Shown: positions 1 to 10,995, counted from the stretch's first letter. The stretch: DNA of 64,000 bases from Galaxea fascicularis (GCA_948470475.1 OX419341.1:4482853-4546852), one strand, 5' to 3'. Notes: generated from the sequence alone by a model not told the origin. Made by a program: numbers and translations.

Positions 1-450
1 GGTCAGTACATAAACATTGGCATTTGATACGGGAACTACGTTGACAGATACACAAGAAAGTTCAGCAAACGAAAATTTCTTTAAATGTTTTTTGTGGCTA
101 ATGTTGTAGATTATTTTTGATATTAACTATGACTATGACTGAACAAAGTTACAGTTCGATTAAAGCGGAAAAAGTCAACAAGCGTCTCCCCCACTCTTCG
201 ATGACGCGCCCTTCTTTGAATAACAGCCCTCCCTTTGTGCCAAACTTTGAAAGTATACACCCTGGCGCTTATTCGAGGAAATCCCATTTCTAAAGAATCA
301 AATTCCATTTTTCAAATTCAAACTACTCGTCGTTTGTTTGGGGCTCTTACGTCGAGGTCCTTCAAAGGTCCGTTATAAAGGTTTTAACTTTTTACATTAG
401 CGCACGATTTATTTAACAAAGATCGATACCATTAACGGGTCTTTGAACGT
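1..450. repeat. dispersed repeat, copy 1 (second copy at 5173-5630)
   Basis: This stretch matches 5173-5630 almost base for base in the same orientation, with small indels, and runs off the left edge of the window. Both copies contain the same short reading-frame relic beginning near a run of alternating ATGACT triplets, but it is broken in copy 1 and I recognise no domain. The second copy starts exactly where a TIR element (4649-5174) ends, so the repeat may be flank that was copied together with that element. Confidence 0.75.
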
Positions 451-621
451 TTGTCTTTTCTCGATTTGAATGTCTATAGGGCGCACCGGGGAAATTTAGA
501 GACAACTGTTTATCGCAAACCCACGCATACCGACAAATATCTCGCATTTGACTCCCACCACCCCATCTGCCACAAAAAAAATCCGTAACCAGAACTTTGC
601 TCACGCACGAGGGCTGATTGT

Positions 622-1172
622 TTGCCATCTTCATGTGATTCTAGGGCCAAAGAGCGAAAATATGTTTTTGACGTCCTAAAGGTCAATGACTACCCAAACA
701 CTTTCCTTCGTAACTGCTTAAAACCAGTTACTCCTTCTCCGGGGACGAGGTTTCTGCTACAGGTTTTGCCGTCATCCCGTACATCCGCGGTGTTCCAGAA
801 CCCATCAAGAGAGTTTTGTCTAGCCACAATGTTAAAGTTGCACAAAAACCTTTTCAGACGTTGAGTCATATTTTTGCCAAACCTAAGAATCCTGTGTTGA
901 AAGAACAACGAACTGACGCTGTTTATTCTATTCCATGCAATGACTGTGATCATGAGTACATCGGACAGACCAAGCGTCAGCTTGGCACGCGTTTAAAAGA
1001 GCATCAAAAAGCAGTTTTTCTTTGCAAAAAGGAAAATTCCGCTTTGTCGGAACATGCTTGCCAAACCAACCATACCATAGCGTGGGATAATTCCAAAATT
1101 ATCACCACTAACCGGCGGTACCATCAACGGCTTTGTTTGGAAGCTTGGCACATCAACTCCGCTCACGAGTGA
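622..1172 (+). pseudogene. Penelope-like retroelement 3' end with GIY-YIG endonuclease domain
   Basis: This is the C-terminal end of a Penelope-like element (PLE) polyprotein, read on the plus strand in two frames. The frame open from 622 gives the thumb-like segment before the endonuclease. The second frame (through 765 and 816-1172) contains an AVIPYIRGV segment, a basic PKPKNPV-like segment, and then VYSIPCNDC followed by YIGQTKRQLGTRLKEH. The latter is the Cys-containing GIY-YIG nuclease core typical of endonuclease-positive PLEs. The nuclease nicks target DNA during retrotransposition. A frameshift near 740 separates the two parts, and the reverse transcriptase upstream is absent, so this is a 5'-truncated dead copy. 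It abuts the left edge of the segmental duplication block at about 1311 and probably truncated it. Confidence 0.8.
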
Positions 1173-1260
1173 TGACGATGACGATAGCGGCAATGATGAT
1201 GATGATGATGACCACAAATTCCACTCGCCCTACGGGCTCGTGCAATTTGGTGATCTTTGA

Positions 1261-1308
<48 letters not shown>

Positions 1309-1692
1309 GTGATTACCTATACAAATTCCATGCCTGGAATCGTCTTCGTTTTTGAGATACGTGGGAAATTATGGCACCCGAAATAGTCCCGAAAAGTTTC
1401 GGGGGTTTGGAGAAACGGGTCCCAGGATCAAAAACACCAACGATATTGTTATTTGCTTGTTCCAGATTTCTCATTTAATATGCACATTTATGTTCTGTTA
1501 AATTGGTTCATGACTGTTTTGTCTCACCTTATTTGTGGCTGCCTGCGTGGCGACAGCATTGCTGTTAGGATACGAGAAAAATTCACCGTACTATATTTCA
1601 GTTTCTCAGTGAATAAACATTCTTTTTTGTTTCATCAGTATAACGAATCATGAATTGGGTTCATCACGATCATGATCATCATCGTTATCAGA

Positions 1693-1755
1693 TCTTCATC
1701 ATTATCATCATCATCATCATCATCATCATTGCCGCTATCGTCATCGTCATCATCA
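1693..1755. repeat. ATC/CAT trinucleotide microsatellite
   Basis: Runs of ATC triplets give an isoleucine-rich spurious reading frame. The duplicate at 23413-23468 is about three triplets shorter, so the tract has changed length since the segmental duplication. Confidence 0.9.
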
Positions 1756-2223
1756 CTTGTTTTTGTATTATCTCTCTTTATTTATTTATTTATGAAAGTG
1801 GATGGTCTATCGCCCCCTCACGTTCTCGATGGGTCGTAAACTTTATGAAGACGTACGCCTAACCGCTGCCGGCCATTTCGACAGCGCTGCTCATCAGATT
1901 TGATTACAACAACTTATAGCCGAGTCGCTACGACGTCACCCAATCATCCAACCTTGAAACTGTACAACCATATGGTCATGAAGATGATGAAATGAAAAAC
2001 ACATTTAATCCAAACACTACAAATAACTAACGAAAGATATGCCATATACTGAAAAGAAACAACTTACTTTTGCGACCTGTGCTCGTTTTTTCAATTCTCT
2101 GCTTTGTGATCTTTATAGTCTCCTCATGCAACGCTCAAGAGCCAATATTTATTATTCACAAGTCCATTATTTGCTTCTTATTCAACGGTTACGCTCGTGT
2201 AGATGCTCTATCGTGCATGATTA

Positions 2224-2229
2224 TTTATT
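2224..2229 (-). promoter_or_regulatory. candidate polyadenylation signal of GPCR-1
   Basis: AATAAA occurs on the minus strand about 350 bp downstream of the GPCR-1 stop codon and is conserved at the equivalent place in the GPCR-2 copy (near 23937). It is the nearest canonical signal I noticed. The assignment is inference. Confidence 0.35.
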
Positions 2230-2579
2230 TTTAAGTTGACGGTAATTTATGTATGACAGTAATGGCTGATTTCAAAATGTGAAAACTTTTGACTTAATTT
2301 GCGTGATCTGAGAAACTAAACTTTTGTCTGGTAAAGCGCTACATAAAATCTCTACAACGGTGAACATCCTCGTGCAAACGTTCGCAATAGTTTTCGCCTT
2401 CAACCTTATCAAGATTTAGCTGGGCCAACATCTTGGGTGTATTTGAACTCTTACGGAACCCAGCACAGTGTTTAACTGGAACGCATCTTCTCAGTCCAAA
2501 TTTCATGGCAATGCATGGTACTTTCAATACCCTTTTCTGGGTATGACTCGGAAGAAAGTAAAAACACTGCGGCATAGCT

Positions 2580-3650
2580 TTACACCGAAGAAACAATAGT
2601 GGCCTCTTGGAGTTTGACACTGTTACTAGGTAACTCATGATTGACCAGAGACAGAGCTTTTGGGTTAGAGGACTGTGTCCTCACTCCTTTCAATCGAGCT
2701 ACACCTTTCCGCCATGATATATTCATCTGCGAAATCGAGGAATGTCTGCACGCAATTTTGTTCCACAGCACCTCTTTAAAAGCTCGACGAAAATCAGGCT
2801 TGAAAAATGTGTACAGCAATGGGTTGACGATGCAGGTCACGTAACGCAAGGTTGCAAACCACTGCAGGTAGCTATCAAAATTTTTGATGTTAACCTTCAT
2901 ATTCACCAACAACACCATCATGTACCATGGCAACCAACAGACGGCGACCACAGTGGCCATCGCTGCAAATATGGTGCAAACTCGACGCCTTTGTTTGTTT
3001 GTCTCAAAGCTGCGGCTGTTGCGTCTCAGAGGCACGGGTTGTTTCTGTCCACTGTTGCCGGATATAACCCTAAACATGACGACTAAAGCGTAAATGATGA
3101 AGAGATACGACAAGACGAACACAGCAAAGAGGCAGACAATGCTGTAACCCAGCAGGAGATGGGCCTTAACTTTCATGTCACTGACCTTGATCCAAGAGAA
3201 TGGCGTGAACGCAATGATAAGAGAAACGAACCAAACGGCCGTAATCACTCTGAACACAACTTTCCTGGTTAGCAAACGATGCTTCCACGGCCACACAATC
3301 GCAAAGTACTTCTCGCCTACAACGACAAGGATTTGATATACCGTGGCCGTTGCCGTTAAGGTGTGTAACACAAACACCAGATACCTCTGGTAAGAAGTTA
3401 CTTCTTGAGAACGGATCGCTGATGTGAGAAAGGTGATGATAAACAAAGGAATGTTAACAGATCCGGTTATAAAGTCGCAAACTGCCAAACTAACAAGCGG
3501 GAAGTTCGATAACGTTCGTAAATACTTGCGTCTTAGGAAAAGAACAATAACCAGGACATTTGTTGCCACGATGGCGAGTGAAAGAGGGACAAGCCTGGCG
3601 ATTTCTTTGTAAATTGGCTGTGTCTGGGAAGAGGTCTCGTTGTCCGCCAT
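2580..3650 (-). CDS. class A (rhodopsin-like) GPCR, intronless, copy 1
   Basis: A 356-residue seven-helix receptor in one uninterrupted exon, acting at the plasma membrane. Landmarks: N-terminal Asn-Glu-Thr glycosylation site at residues 4-6; TM1 about 21-40 with N31 (position 1.50); TM2 with LAVCD ending at D59 (2.50); TM3 ending in E113-K114-Y115 where most receptors have D/E-R-Y; W140 in TM4; a basic third intracellular loop at about 200-222; CWLP at 238-241 in TM6; NPLLY at 276-280 in TM7; and a Ser-rich C-tail of about 65 residues. I see no cysteine at the TM3 start or in ECL2, so the usual extracellular disulfide seems absent. The first ATG gives a normal short N-terminus. Ligand is unknown; by pattern it is one of the many lineage-specific cnidarian amine/adenosine/melatonin-type orphans. 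A near-identical paralogue lies at 24297-25367. Confidence 0.88.
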   Translation of the reverse strand: MADNETSSQTQPIYKEIARLVPLSLAIVATNVLVIVLFLRRKYLRTLSNFPLVSLAVCDFITGSVNIPLFIITFLTSAIRSQEVTSYQRYLVFVLHTLTATATVYQILVVVGEKYFAIVWPWKHRLLTRKVVFRVITAVWFVSLIIAFTPFSWIKVSDMKVKAHLLLGYSIVCLFAVFVLSYLFIIYALVVMFRVISGNSGQKQPVPLRRNSRSFETNKQRRRVCTIFAAMATVVAVCWLPWYMMVLLVNMKVNIKNFDSYLQWFATLRYVTCIVNPLLYTFFKPDFRRAFKEVLWNKIACRHSSISQMNISWRKGVARLKGVRTQSSNPKALSLVNHELPSNSVKLQEATIVSSV

Positions 3651-4648
3651 AGATTAACGTCTTTACTGACGTAGCCTAACAATCCAGTATGTGAATCTAT
3701 TATTTACGACCTTCAGGTGTGCTTTGATGAAGAAACGCAGGAAACTTCTCAGGCCATCTTGTTGAAGCCGTGCCGCCGTTTGCTGGGCTTTACTGACCAA
3801 ACTACTCCGAGCGAATTAGACAAACGTGATCTGTTCAGACTTTAGATCTGACTTAAGTTGGTCGGTTTAATCTTTTAAGCTTATGAAACTGTAACTGTGA
3901 AGGAGGAAAAAACTGAATTCTTCCGGCGTCCAGCTGATTCGACGCCGACAGACTTTAATGATGTGGAATCGTATCAGCAATTAGATCAACAAATTGAGGA
4001 ATGAAGAAACATCCGCAAAATGGTGTTAATTTTATGACGGAAATGTCGTTTTTTAATAGCTACACATACGACACTAGTAAAGTGCGCCAATACGAGGGAG
4101 GCTACGCGATCATTGTATCCCGTCGTTTTACAGTTCAGATCCGCTTAATATAAAGTTCCTTTTATATGGACATTAATGAGGTGCGGGGTTTCAATTGTTG
4201 ATTTTGCAGTATGAAACTAAAATTTGTCGAATACAGTATTTTCAAGAAAAGCGCTCACGGTCCAATAGGACACCGGGGTGTGTGTAACAACTCTAACAAT
4301 GCCTGTTTCGAGAGAAAGTCAAAATTCTTCCGGGAATCTGGAGATTTTGTCAGAAATCGGAAGACTTGGTAATTTTTCTGGGAATGTGACATAGTTTAGG
4401 AATATTGGAGAAATAAAATCCGGACATAAACAAAATTTGTATTCGGATCGCTTAAAACATCGGGAGGAACTTCCAAATTTCCGAGAGGACTTAAAGTTAC
4501 ACATAGCGTTGTTCACCCCCGTAATAGGCGGCCTCCCACGATTAGGTACCCACAAACCTCACTTTCTGACAATCTTTCTTATGGCATCATAAGGAAAGCT
4601 TGCTGACCATTTTATCGCTTTTATAATTGTTTTTAAAAACCACAATTA

Positions 4649-5174
4649 CCGTAGTGATTCGATTTAGCGCCTGGGGCGCGTATTTACTTTCGGTAGCTCA
4701 AAGGAGAGCGCTTGTTGGAGAGAGGGGGCGCTTATTTATTTTTTCGCAAAGAGGTAAATGTGAAAAACGACATTTTAATAAAAAACATAGTAAAAAATAA
4801 CATAGGAACTGTAATTAACGGTAACAATACCGCGAAGTAGTCACTTTCAACAATAAACATGGTATCAGACGCACGTTCCACGTCCGATTTGGTATTCTTG
4901 TTTAAAGAATCATTGTTTTTCACAAGTACGGTACTGAAAAAATCTATTGTACATCTACAGCTTCGTTATCGCTGTTCCCTAAAAAGAAATTTTGGGGCAG
5001 CTTCTTCGACGTCCGATTCGGTAATACCGTCGGAGGCTTCAATTTCACGCGATTAGTGGGTGGGAGGGCAGCTTCTTAACTCAAACCCATTCGGGGGGGG
5101 GGGGGTGAGGGGTGGGGGGCGTTTATTAGAAAGGGTCGCTTACTGAAAGGAGAGCGCTAAATCGAATCATCACG
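4649..5174. mobile_element. non-autonomous TIR element (MITE-like), 526 bp
   Basis: The left end ACCGTAGTGATTCGATTTAG and the right end, which reads the same on the opposite strand with about two mismatches over 23 bp, form terminal inverted repeats. There is no transposase inside. The element is absent from the second copy of the segmental duplication, so it arrived after that duplication or was lost from the other copy. I could not identify a clear target-site duplication. Confidence 0.65.
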
Positions 5175-5630
5175 GTCAGTACATAAGCATTGGCATTTGA
5201 AACGGGAACTACGGTGTCAGATACACAAGAAAGTTGAGCAAACGAAAATTTTTCTTAATGTTTTTTAAGACTAATTTTGTAGATTATTTTTAATATTAAC
5301 TATGACTATGACTGAACAAAGTTACAGTTCGATAAAAGCGGAAAAAGTCAATAAGCGTCTCCCTCACCCTTCGATGAAGCGCCGTTCTTTGAATAACAGC
5401 CCTCCCTTTGAGCCAAACTTTCAGAGTATGTACCCTGGCGCTTATTCGAGGAATCCCATTTCTAAAGAATCAAATTCCATTTTTCAAATTCAAACTACTC
5501 GTCGTTTGTTTGGGGCTCTTACTTTGGGGTCCTTCAAAGGTCCGTTATAACGGTTTTAACTTTTTACCTCAACATTAGCGCACGATTTATTTAAAACACC
5601 GATACCATTAACGGGTCTTCGGACATTTGT
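5173..5630. repeat. dispersed repeat, copy 2 (see 1-450)
   Basis: Direct-orientation copy of the sequence at the left edge of the window, starting immediately after the right inverted repeat of the 4649-5174 element. It carries an 82-residue open frame that is disrupted in copy 1 and matches no family I know. Confidence 0.72.
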
Positions 5631-7021
5631 TAACATGTTCAGGAAATATCAGATTAAAAAAAGGTTTGGACTCAAATTTGCTTCAACATTTCGTTTGCTA
5701 TCAAAAATGCTGGTTCGCGGTGAAGCTGTTTAAAAAAACATTGACAGCTGTGAATTTAACACCTGCAGTATGGTAGGCAAATTTCGCAGTATGGGTTAAA
5801 GGAGACATTGAGCTGAAAGCTAAGAAAGTCTTATCTATATATCCCATTCAAGGATTGATATTATAAGCTGCTGTCTAATTTTGAAAAATCTACAGCGATG
5901 TTATTTCACTATCTTACACATTTCGTTTTCCTTCGAAAGCAACAGTTACGTGATGATTAATATTTTCATGCCTCACGAGAGCAAACAAAAACCTACAACT
6001 TCCAAATTAAATGCAAATGTCTTGGCCACTTAAGGCTTCTAAACCCTGCAAACTGTCATTTGAACAAAACATTATCAAAAAGCACTTCTTCTGTCCTGTC
6101 AAATTGGTCACTTTGTTCACTACAAATAAAACTTTACAGAAGTGCTCATATTTTTCAGTTTATATTTGAGATCAGTCGCTGGTCAAAGAAGATTACATCG
6201 GAAATTCTTTTGAAATTTTCTTGCGGTGATAGCCGATCCATTGTAATACTGTTGAAAGATTTCACCACTCAGGCACCGAATTCTCTTTTTTTCTGAGATT
6301 TTGGTGAGGCCAATTTTTTTAATTTTTTTCCTGTGTCAACCAAATTGTTTTGTGGATTTTTAAAAATGTTGTCTAGTTACTGATACTGTGTCAGTAACAC
6401 GGCGTTTCGCTTCCATCGTTTCACCACGATTCATTTAAGGTTTTTAGACATGCTCAGAAAGAACGGTGGTCATAAGATCCCACGCTTACAATTTCTTGTT
6501 TATAGTTTACGTAATGAATCTTAGCTGGATTATTTCGGGAAAATCCGATCGGGGATTTTACTGTTTCCCGACCGTCTCGGATTTTGCCCAGATATTGGAA
6601 AATCGCCTGACGTTGATTACAGACGCCATTTTTATTTGTGACGAAGAGAATAGATCCAAGCAATTTAGAGGATTCGTAACGACCCAAAACTATCGCCGAC
6701 GTCCCGGACAGAGCAAATTTGAGTTTTCTTATGTCGGGAGTGATCGCCGACCATCTCAGAAATCTGGGGGGAGTCGGGAAAATGGAAACACTCCCCGTTT
6801 TCCCGTTTTGACCCTGACCATCCCAGACGATCGGGGATGTCTACGATTCTCAAAAGTTTATTTTTAACTAAGTATCCTATCTACACGAGGGATATGTTTA
6901 CTCTCCGTGCTATCTTCTATAATTTACGCGGTAACCTGTACCCAAAACTACTACTTATGGCCTTCGCTCTTTTTCTTATCATGCCGCTAAGTGGACTCAT
7001 TAGCTAGCCTTAACTTAATGT

Positions 7022-8310
7022 TGGCTACATCGATGACTCCTATTTGCAAGGGGAGAACATGGAAGACTGCCAAGCCAATATTAGTGGTACTTGTGATTTA
7101 TTTTCAAAGTTGGGTTTTATTATACACTCGGTAAAGTCAGTCCTAAAACCAGTGCAAGTGCTTATCTTTCTGGGATTTGTTTTGGACTCAGTTAATATGA
7201 CTGTCTCCCTAACACAGGAAAAAATCCAGGGTATTAAGGAACAGTGCAATAAAATGATGGCACTCACTGAGCTGCCAATTTGGGAACTAGCAAGCTTTAT
7301 AGGACTGCTAGTATCAAGTTTCCCTGGGGCCTTATTTGGACCTATTTAGACACCTTGAGATGGACAAAACTACTGCCTTAAGACAGAATAAAGACAATTA
7401 CAATGCTCATATGAAATTGTCACAAGAAAGTCTCTGAGATAAAGTGGTGGTATGACAACATACCAACCGTTAACTACCCCATATTATTGGCTACTTCAAA
7501 GGTTGATGTAATCATTTATACTGATGCAGCAACTAAAGGATGGGGGGCAGTCAAGGATGCTGAGAAAACAGGGGGTAGATGGTCAGATGAAGAGGCCAAA
7601 TACCACATCAATTGTTTGGAACTGATGGCTGCATTTTTTGGTCGTAAGGCATTTTGCAAAAATGAGCAAGACATCCATGTCCAGATTTACTCAGATAACT
7701 CTACAACTGTGAACTATATTAATGCTATGGGGGGTACACATTCCAGAGAATGTAATACTATTGCTAAAAATATTTGGCAGTGGTGCAGAGATAAACAGAT
7801 ATGGTTAACAGCTGCCCATATTCCAGGCACAAAAAATGTTGAGGCCGATCGAGAATAAGGTGTTTTCTCTGACAACAAAGAATGGATGATAAGACCTGAC
7901 ATATTCCAGAAGATTACAGATATCTGGGGAGAACCTTCCATAGATCTTTTCGCATCCAGATTAAATCATCAGGTCTCATGTTATGTATCCTGGAAACCTG
8001 ACCCAGGGGCAGCTTTTATAGATGCTTTTTCTATCACATGGGATAAAACGTTTTTCTATGCTTTTCCTCCTTTTAGTTTAAGTGCCAGATGCCTACAGAA
8101 GATACAGATGGAATTTGCAGAAGGCCTCATGATAGTCCCAATATGGCCAACCCAAAGTTGGTATCCCAAACTTCTTCACATGTTAGTGGATGTTCCAAGA
8201 GTACTACCGTCGCAAAGGACTGCCCTACAAATGCCAGGGATGAAACAAAACATGGTAAGTGCTTTAAAAACTGAGTTCGCGCAGGCGCAATGCTATCTCA
8301 CGTAATCCCT
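7022..8310 (+). pseudogene. DIRS-like retrotransposon RT/RNase H fragment, degraded
   Basis: Part of the polyprotein of a DIRS-like (tyrosine-recombinase) retrotransposon. It begins inside the reverse transcriptase with GYIDDS (7023-7040; YIDD is the catalytic motif) and continues through the RT connection segment to a stop at about 7349. After a frameshift the RNase H follows (7487-7855), with TDAATKGWGA, the CLELMA segment, YSDNSTTVNYIN and AAHIPGTKNVEAD. The third part (7886-8260) has IDLFASRLNHQ, SWKPDPGAAFIDAF, FYAFPPFSL and PIWPTQSWYPKLL, a signature following RNase H in DIRS elements. An in-frame stop near 7856 and the frameshift show it is dead. The RT fingers and palm start, gag, recombinase and terminal repeats are missing. 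It joins block Y of the duplication at 7021 and a Polinton-like remnant near 8350. Confidence 0.85.
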
Positions 8311-8367
8311 CAGTGCTTGGTGACAGATAGAATTACAATCAAACTTCAACTTACAGGTAAGTCTCGT

Positions 8368-8550
8368 TTAATTTTTAAATTTTCCGAGATCGTCGAGGTT
8401 GAGGATGCAGGGGGAATGGTGCAAAGGTTTGATCTCGTTTCGTGAGAAGATGCCCTTAATCGGGATGCGGACATATCGGCACCAATCGATCAGGTCAATG
8501 TTGGAAAGCTGCACGTCGCGAAACTTCAGGGTCGTCCGTAATCCTCCCAT
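8368..8550 (-). pseudogene. adenain-like cysteine protease of a Polinton/adintovirus-like element, N-terminal fragment
   Basis: The minus-strand frame reads LSNIDLIDWCRYVRIPIKGI, then SRNEIKPL and HSPCILNLDD. This resembles the start of the Polinton (Maverick) and adintovirus maturation protease, a relative of adenovirus adenain that in intact elements cleaves virion proteins. Only about 60 residues remain. The catalytic His that normally follows shortly after the conserved INLDD-like motif, and everything beyond it, is lost where the sequence runs into unrelated DNA at about 8370. It overlaps the 3' end of the pX-like frame by about 25 bp, as expected for a compact virus-like gene cluster. 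Assignment is from remembered family pattern, not a search. Confidence 0.65.
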
Positions 8551-9239
8551 CGCCCGAAGAACGGAGGAGGGTGCACTTGCATACCTTTTCCCGCTTTTTT
8601 GGGCAACGGAGGGGGAGGAAATGACCGGCGCGCTGAAGCGCCTTGCATACCTTTCCCAAACAGTTTCGGAACCAGATCAATTGCGAGGGGCACACCGATA
8701 GAAGCCAACATCCCCAGAAACCCCCTGTATTGCGTAGCGCCGCCCCCGTGGACAACCCTTTGGCCGACAAGCACGCGCTCAATTTCTTTCTTCTGAAGAG
8801 GGGTCAGCGCCTGAACGAGCCGGTATAGCTGTATCTCCTGTGGGCCAATGTTGCTCCCGAAAATCTTTCTAGGTAACCTTTCAGCGCCGAAACTGAGCCC
8901 CGCGGTTGCTAAAACTTTGCCGGCAGCTTTGGTCGCAGGCGCAAGAAAAGGGCTTACCAGAGAAAACGCGGTCGAAAAAAGATTGCCGCCGCGTTGAGTA
9001 TTTTTCGCTATCACGGTTTTGTTCAAACGTAGATTAGCGCCGTGCCCTTCAGCGGCCGCTTTTTTCAGCCGGTTGATCTGTGTGGGGGGCAAGAGGATTT
9101 CGTCGCTGTTCCCGATCTGGTCAATCTGGTCGGCTTTAAGGCGAATTGTTGCGCTGCTTTTTGCAACAGCAGCTTTGGAAAGGGTTTTCTTCTGGCCGTC
9201 AGTGAGCGATATCCGAAGCGGGTAATACCGCGTCGCCAT
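8526..9239 (-). CDS. pX-like minor capsid/core protein of a Polinton/adintovirus-like element
   Basis: A 237-residue open frame. The N-terminal half is a repeated lysine-rich pattern: a segment starting near ISLTDGQKKTLSKA, then one starting ILLPPTQINRLKKAA, each followed by LRL and a short basic stretch. A hydrophobic, Ala/Gly-rich middle (about 85-115) follows, then a glycine-rich segment with FLGMLASIGVPLAIDLVPKL (near 177-196) and a Pro-rich tail. This layout matches the adenovirus pX-like membrane-active/core proteins predicted in Polintons and adintoviruses. The ORF is open throughout, though its partners on both sides are broken. It starts only about 20 bp after the stop of the F54H12.2-like gene, consistent with one polycistronic cluster transcribed on the minus strand. 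Base composition is GC-richer than the surrounding coral DNA, a sign of a different origin. Confidence 0.68.
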   Translation of the reverse strand: MATRYYPLRISLTDGQKKTLSKAAVAKSSATIRLKADQIDQIGNSDEILLPPTQINRLKKAAAEGHGANLRLNKTVIAKNTQRGGNLFSTAFSLVSPFLAPATKAAGKVLATAGLSFGAERLPRKIFGSNIGPQEIQLYRLVQALTPLQKKEIERVLVGQRVVHGGGATQYRGFLGMLASIGVPLAIDLVPKLFGKGMQGASARRSFPPPPLPKKAGKGMQVHPPPFFGRWEDYGRP

Positions 9240-10149
9240 CTTATACTAAAGAAAAAGTTTAAGCCACAACCAGTTCGTTTCCGATCTCCTAAGTTGATCA
9301 TGATCTCTTCCTCGTTCAGGTAAGCGGCATAGATCGTGTAATCACCGTTATTAGTAGCGCTGGGGGCGGCTTTGTTCAAACGGTAATGCAAGACCAACTT
9401 TTTATCATCACCTGTTACACTTTCTTCGGATGCTCTGAGGTCAAAGTAAATGACGGGGTACATGGTGGAGTAGTTGGAGACATTCAGCTGGGTGCCTGTG
9501 TTGTAATCGTTTTTCCTCTAGCGGAAGTTGATCAAGTCGCGGCGGATCCGCGTCTGGTCGTCACCTTTATACTCCAGTTCGAGGAAATAAGACGCACCAT
9601 ATTGAAGGCGACAAGCGGTCAGTTTGGCGGAATTGTCATTGCAAAGGGGGTAAAGGTATCAAATTTGTAAGGTTTGTTTGTCGAAGAGAGGCGGCTGTTG
9701 GATTTTTGGTAGAAAACGAAAACGTGTTCGGCGTCTTTCACGCCGGGGGTTATTTGCCATTGCCCCCCCCGCTCCGCATCTGCTCGGCTGCTGCTAGGCG
9801 CCAGCGTTTGTTTCAAGGACCGCCATTTCTTCGGTTTCAGAAATTGTCCGTTGACCGCCTTTTGCCCTTTAGGTGACAGCATCAGTTTCGGCACCCACAA
9901 TTGCATCTTTGTGACAACTATTCGCCGCTCGTCGGCACCCGTTTGATGGATCAGTTCAGCGTCGTCCTCCAGCACGATGTCGAAAAGCAGCCGCATTGGG
10001 GGCAAAAACCTGTCGGACAGCTCCTCAAAAAAGGAATAACGGTTAAGGGGGATGACGGTTTTCACGGGTGGTCCCGCACCACCATTCGAAAGAGCTCCGC
10101 GTGCTATGGCCCCAGCGTTTTGGCTCTCAGCCGCCGTCCTGGCATCATT

Positions 10150-10602
10150 AGGGAGCTTAAGATTCTACGACGGCGACGGCAGCGAAAACGTCCTTTCAAA
10201 ATACAACTTCTCGTTTGTGTAACTCTTCCCCGATTATTCCAATTTGTTTAACATGAAAAATGCTGGCGAGCTGTCCAGGGCCTATATTACCATGAACGAT
10301 GTTAAAGCAAAGAAAGAGAGAGAAAAACTTATCACCATACGCTCACGTTCTCGAGAAAACCCGAAATTTGGTCGTTTCACGTTGTTGTTTTGCAGACGAC
10401 GGCAAAGAAATGTACCAAAATGTTTTTTTCTTTCTCGTTCTTTACTTTAACATCGTTCATAGTAATATAGGCCCTGGACAGCTCGCCAGCATTTTTCATG
10501 TTAAACAAATTGGAATAATCGGGGAAGAGTTACACAAACGAGAAGTTGTATTTTGAAATGACGTTTTCGTTGCCGTCGCCGTCGTAGAATCTTAAGCTCC
10601 CT
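10150..10602. mobile_element. long-TIR palindromic MITE inside the Polinton-like capsid gene, 453 bp
   Basis: AGGGAGCTTAAGATTCTACG at the left end is repeated in reverse complement at the right end, and the arms pair over roughly 160 bp (10150-10308 with 10445-10602). ATT flanks both sides (10147-10149 and 10603-10605) as a probable 3-bp target duplication. The host reading frame is recognisable on both sides, so the insertion point is exact. A more decayed relative seems to lie at 37195-37510. Confidence 0.88.
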
Positions 10603-10978
10603 ATTGGCATTGTCGAGATACCAAAACTCGTCCTGGCCCACCGTTTCCGCATAGTCGTCGGAGTATTCCAACAAATTTTTAATGAACAGCACTTTGTTGA
10701 TTCCGCTGGCTTCATAAAGCTTTTTCCCCGCGGAACTCAAGTCAAGTCTTTGATCAGAGAAAAAGCGCCGTTGATGGGGGCTGCCGGTCGGTTCGCATCA
10801 ACACCGGTTCCGTTCCCAATAATCTGGAGCCAATATCCCGATCTTTCACCTCGAATTTCATTCCGGTTTTGACTTGGAACTGTGTGTTCGCCGGGGCGTT
10901 GAGTGGGGTGTTGATATCGAACCTCTCGTAATCGACCCTCTCGAGATTGCGCGGCTCGCAATAACTGTTGAATCTTCT

Positions 10979-10995
10979 TCCCCCCCCCCCCCCCC
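10979..10995. repeat. poly-C tract
   Basis: An uninterrupted C run of about 16 bases lies within the N-terminal part of the Polinton-like pseudogene. Its length is prone to slippage and may differ from the true sequence. Confidence 0.8.

Larger units (their letters stand above)
1311..3766. repeat. segmental duplication block X (copy of 23022-25464)
   Basis: From the motif CCATGCCTGGAATCGTC near 1328 to CAGGCCAT near 3765 the sequence is collinear with 23022-25464 at high identity. The block includes the CAT/ATC microsatellite, the 3' flank, the GPCR coding region and about 110 bp upstream of its ATG. The left edge is cut by the Penelope-like fragment, leaving only the right half of a palindromic element that is complete in the other copy at 22896-23125. 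Confidence 0.9.
3768..7021. repeat. segmental duplication block Y (copy of 20418-22533)
   Basis: Collinear with 20418-22533 from GCCGTGCCGC to TTAACTTAATGT. The main difference is an extra stretch of about 1.07 kb at 4565-5640 in this copy, which contains the TIR element at 4649-5174 and the second dispersed repeat. The block ends abruptly at 7021 against DIRS-like coding sequence. I see no credible gene in it. It includes the left part of a TIR element (from about 6530) whose complete version is at 22001-22838. Confidence 0.88.

Noticed and set aside
1650..1862. Isoleucine/histidine-rich ORF
   Set aside because: Produced by the ATC microsatellite. The duplicate at 23370 differs only by triplet number.
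2339..2638. 99-codon ORF conserved in both GPCR copies (also 24065-24355)
   Set aside because: It overlaps the GPCR 3' end in another frame. Conservation is explained by the recent duplication.
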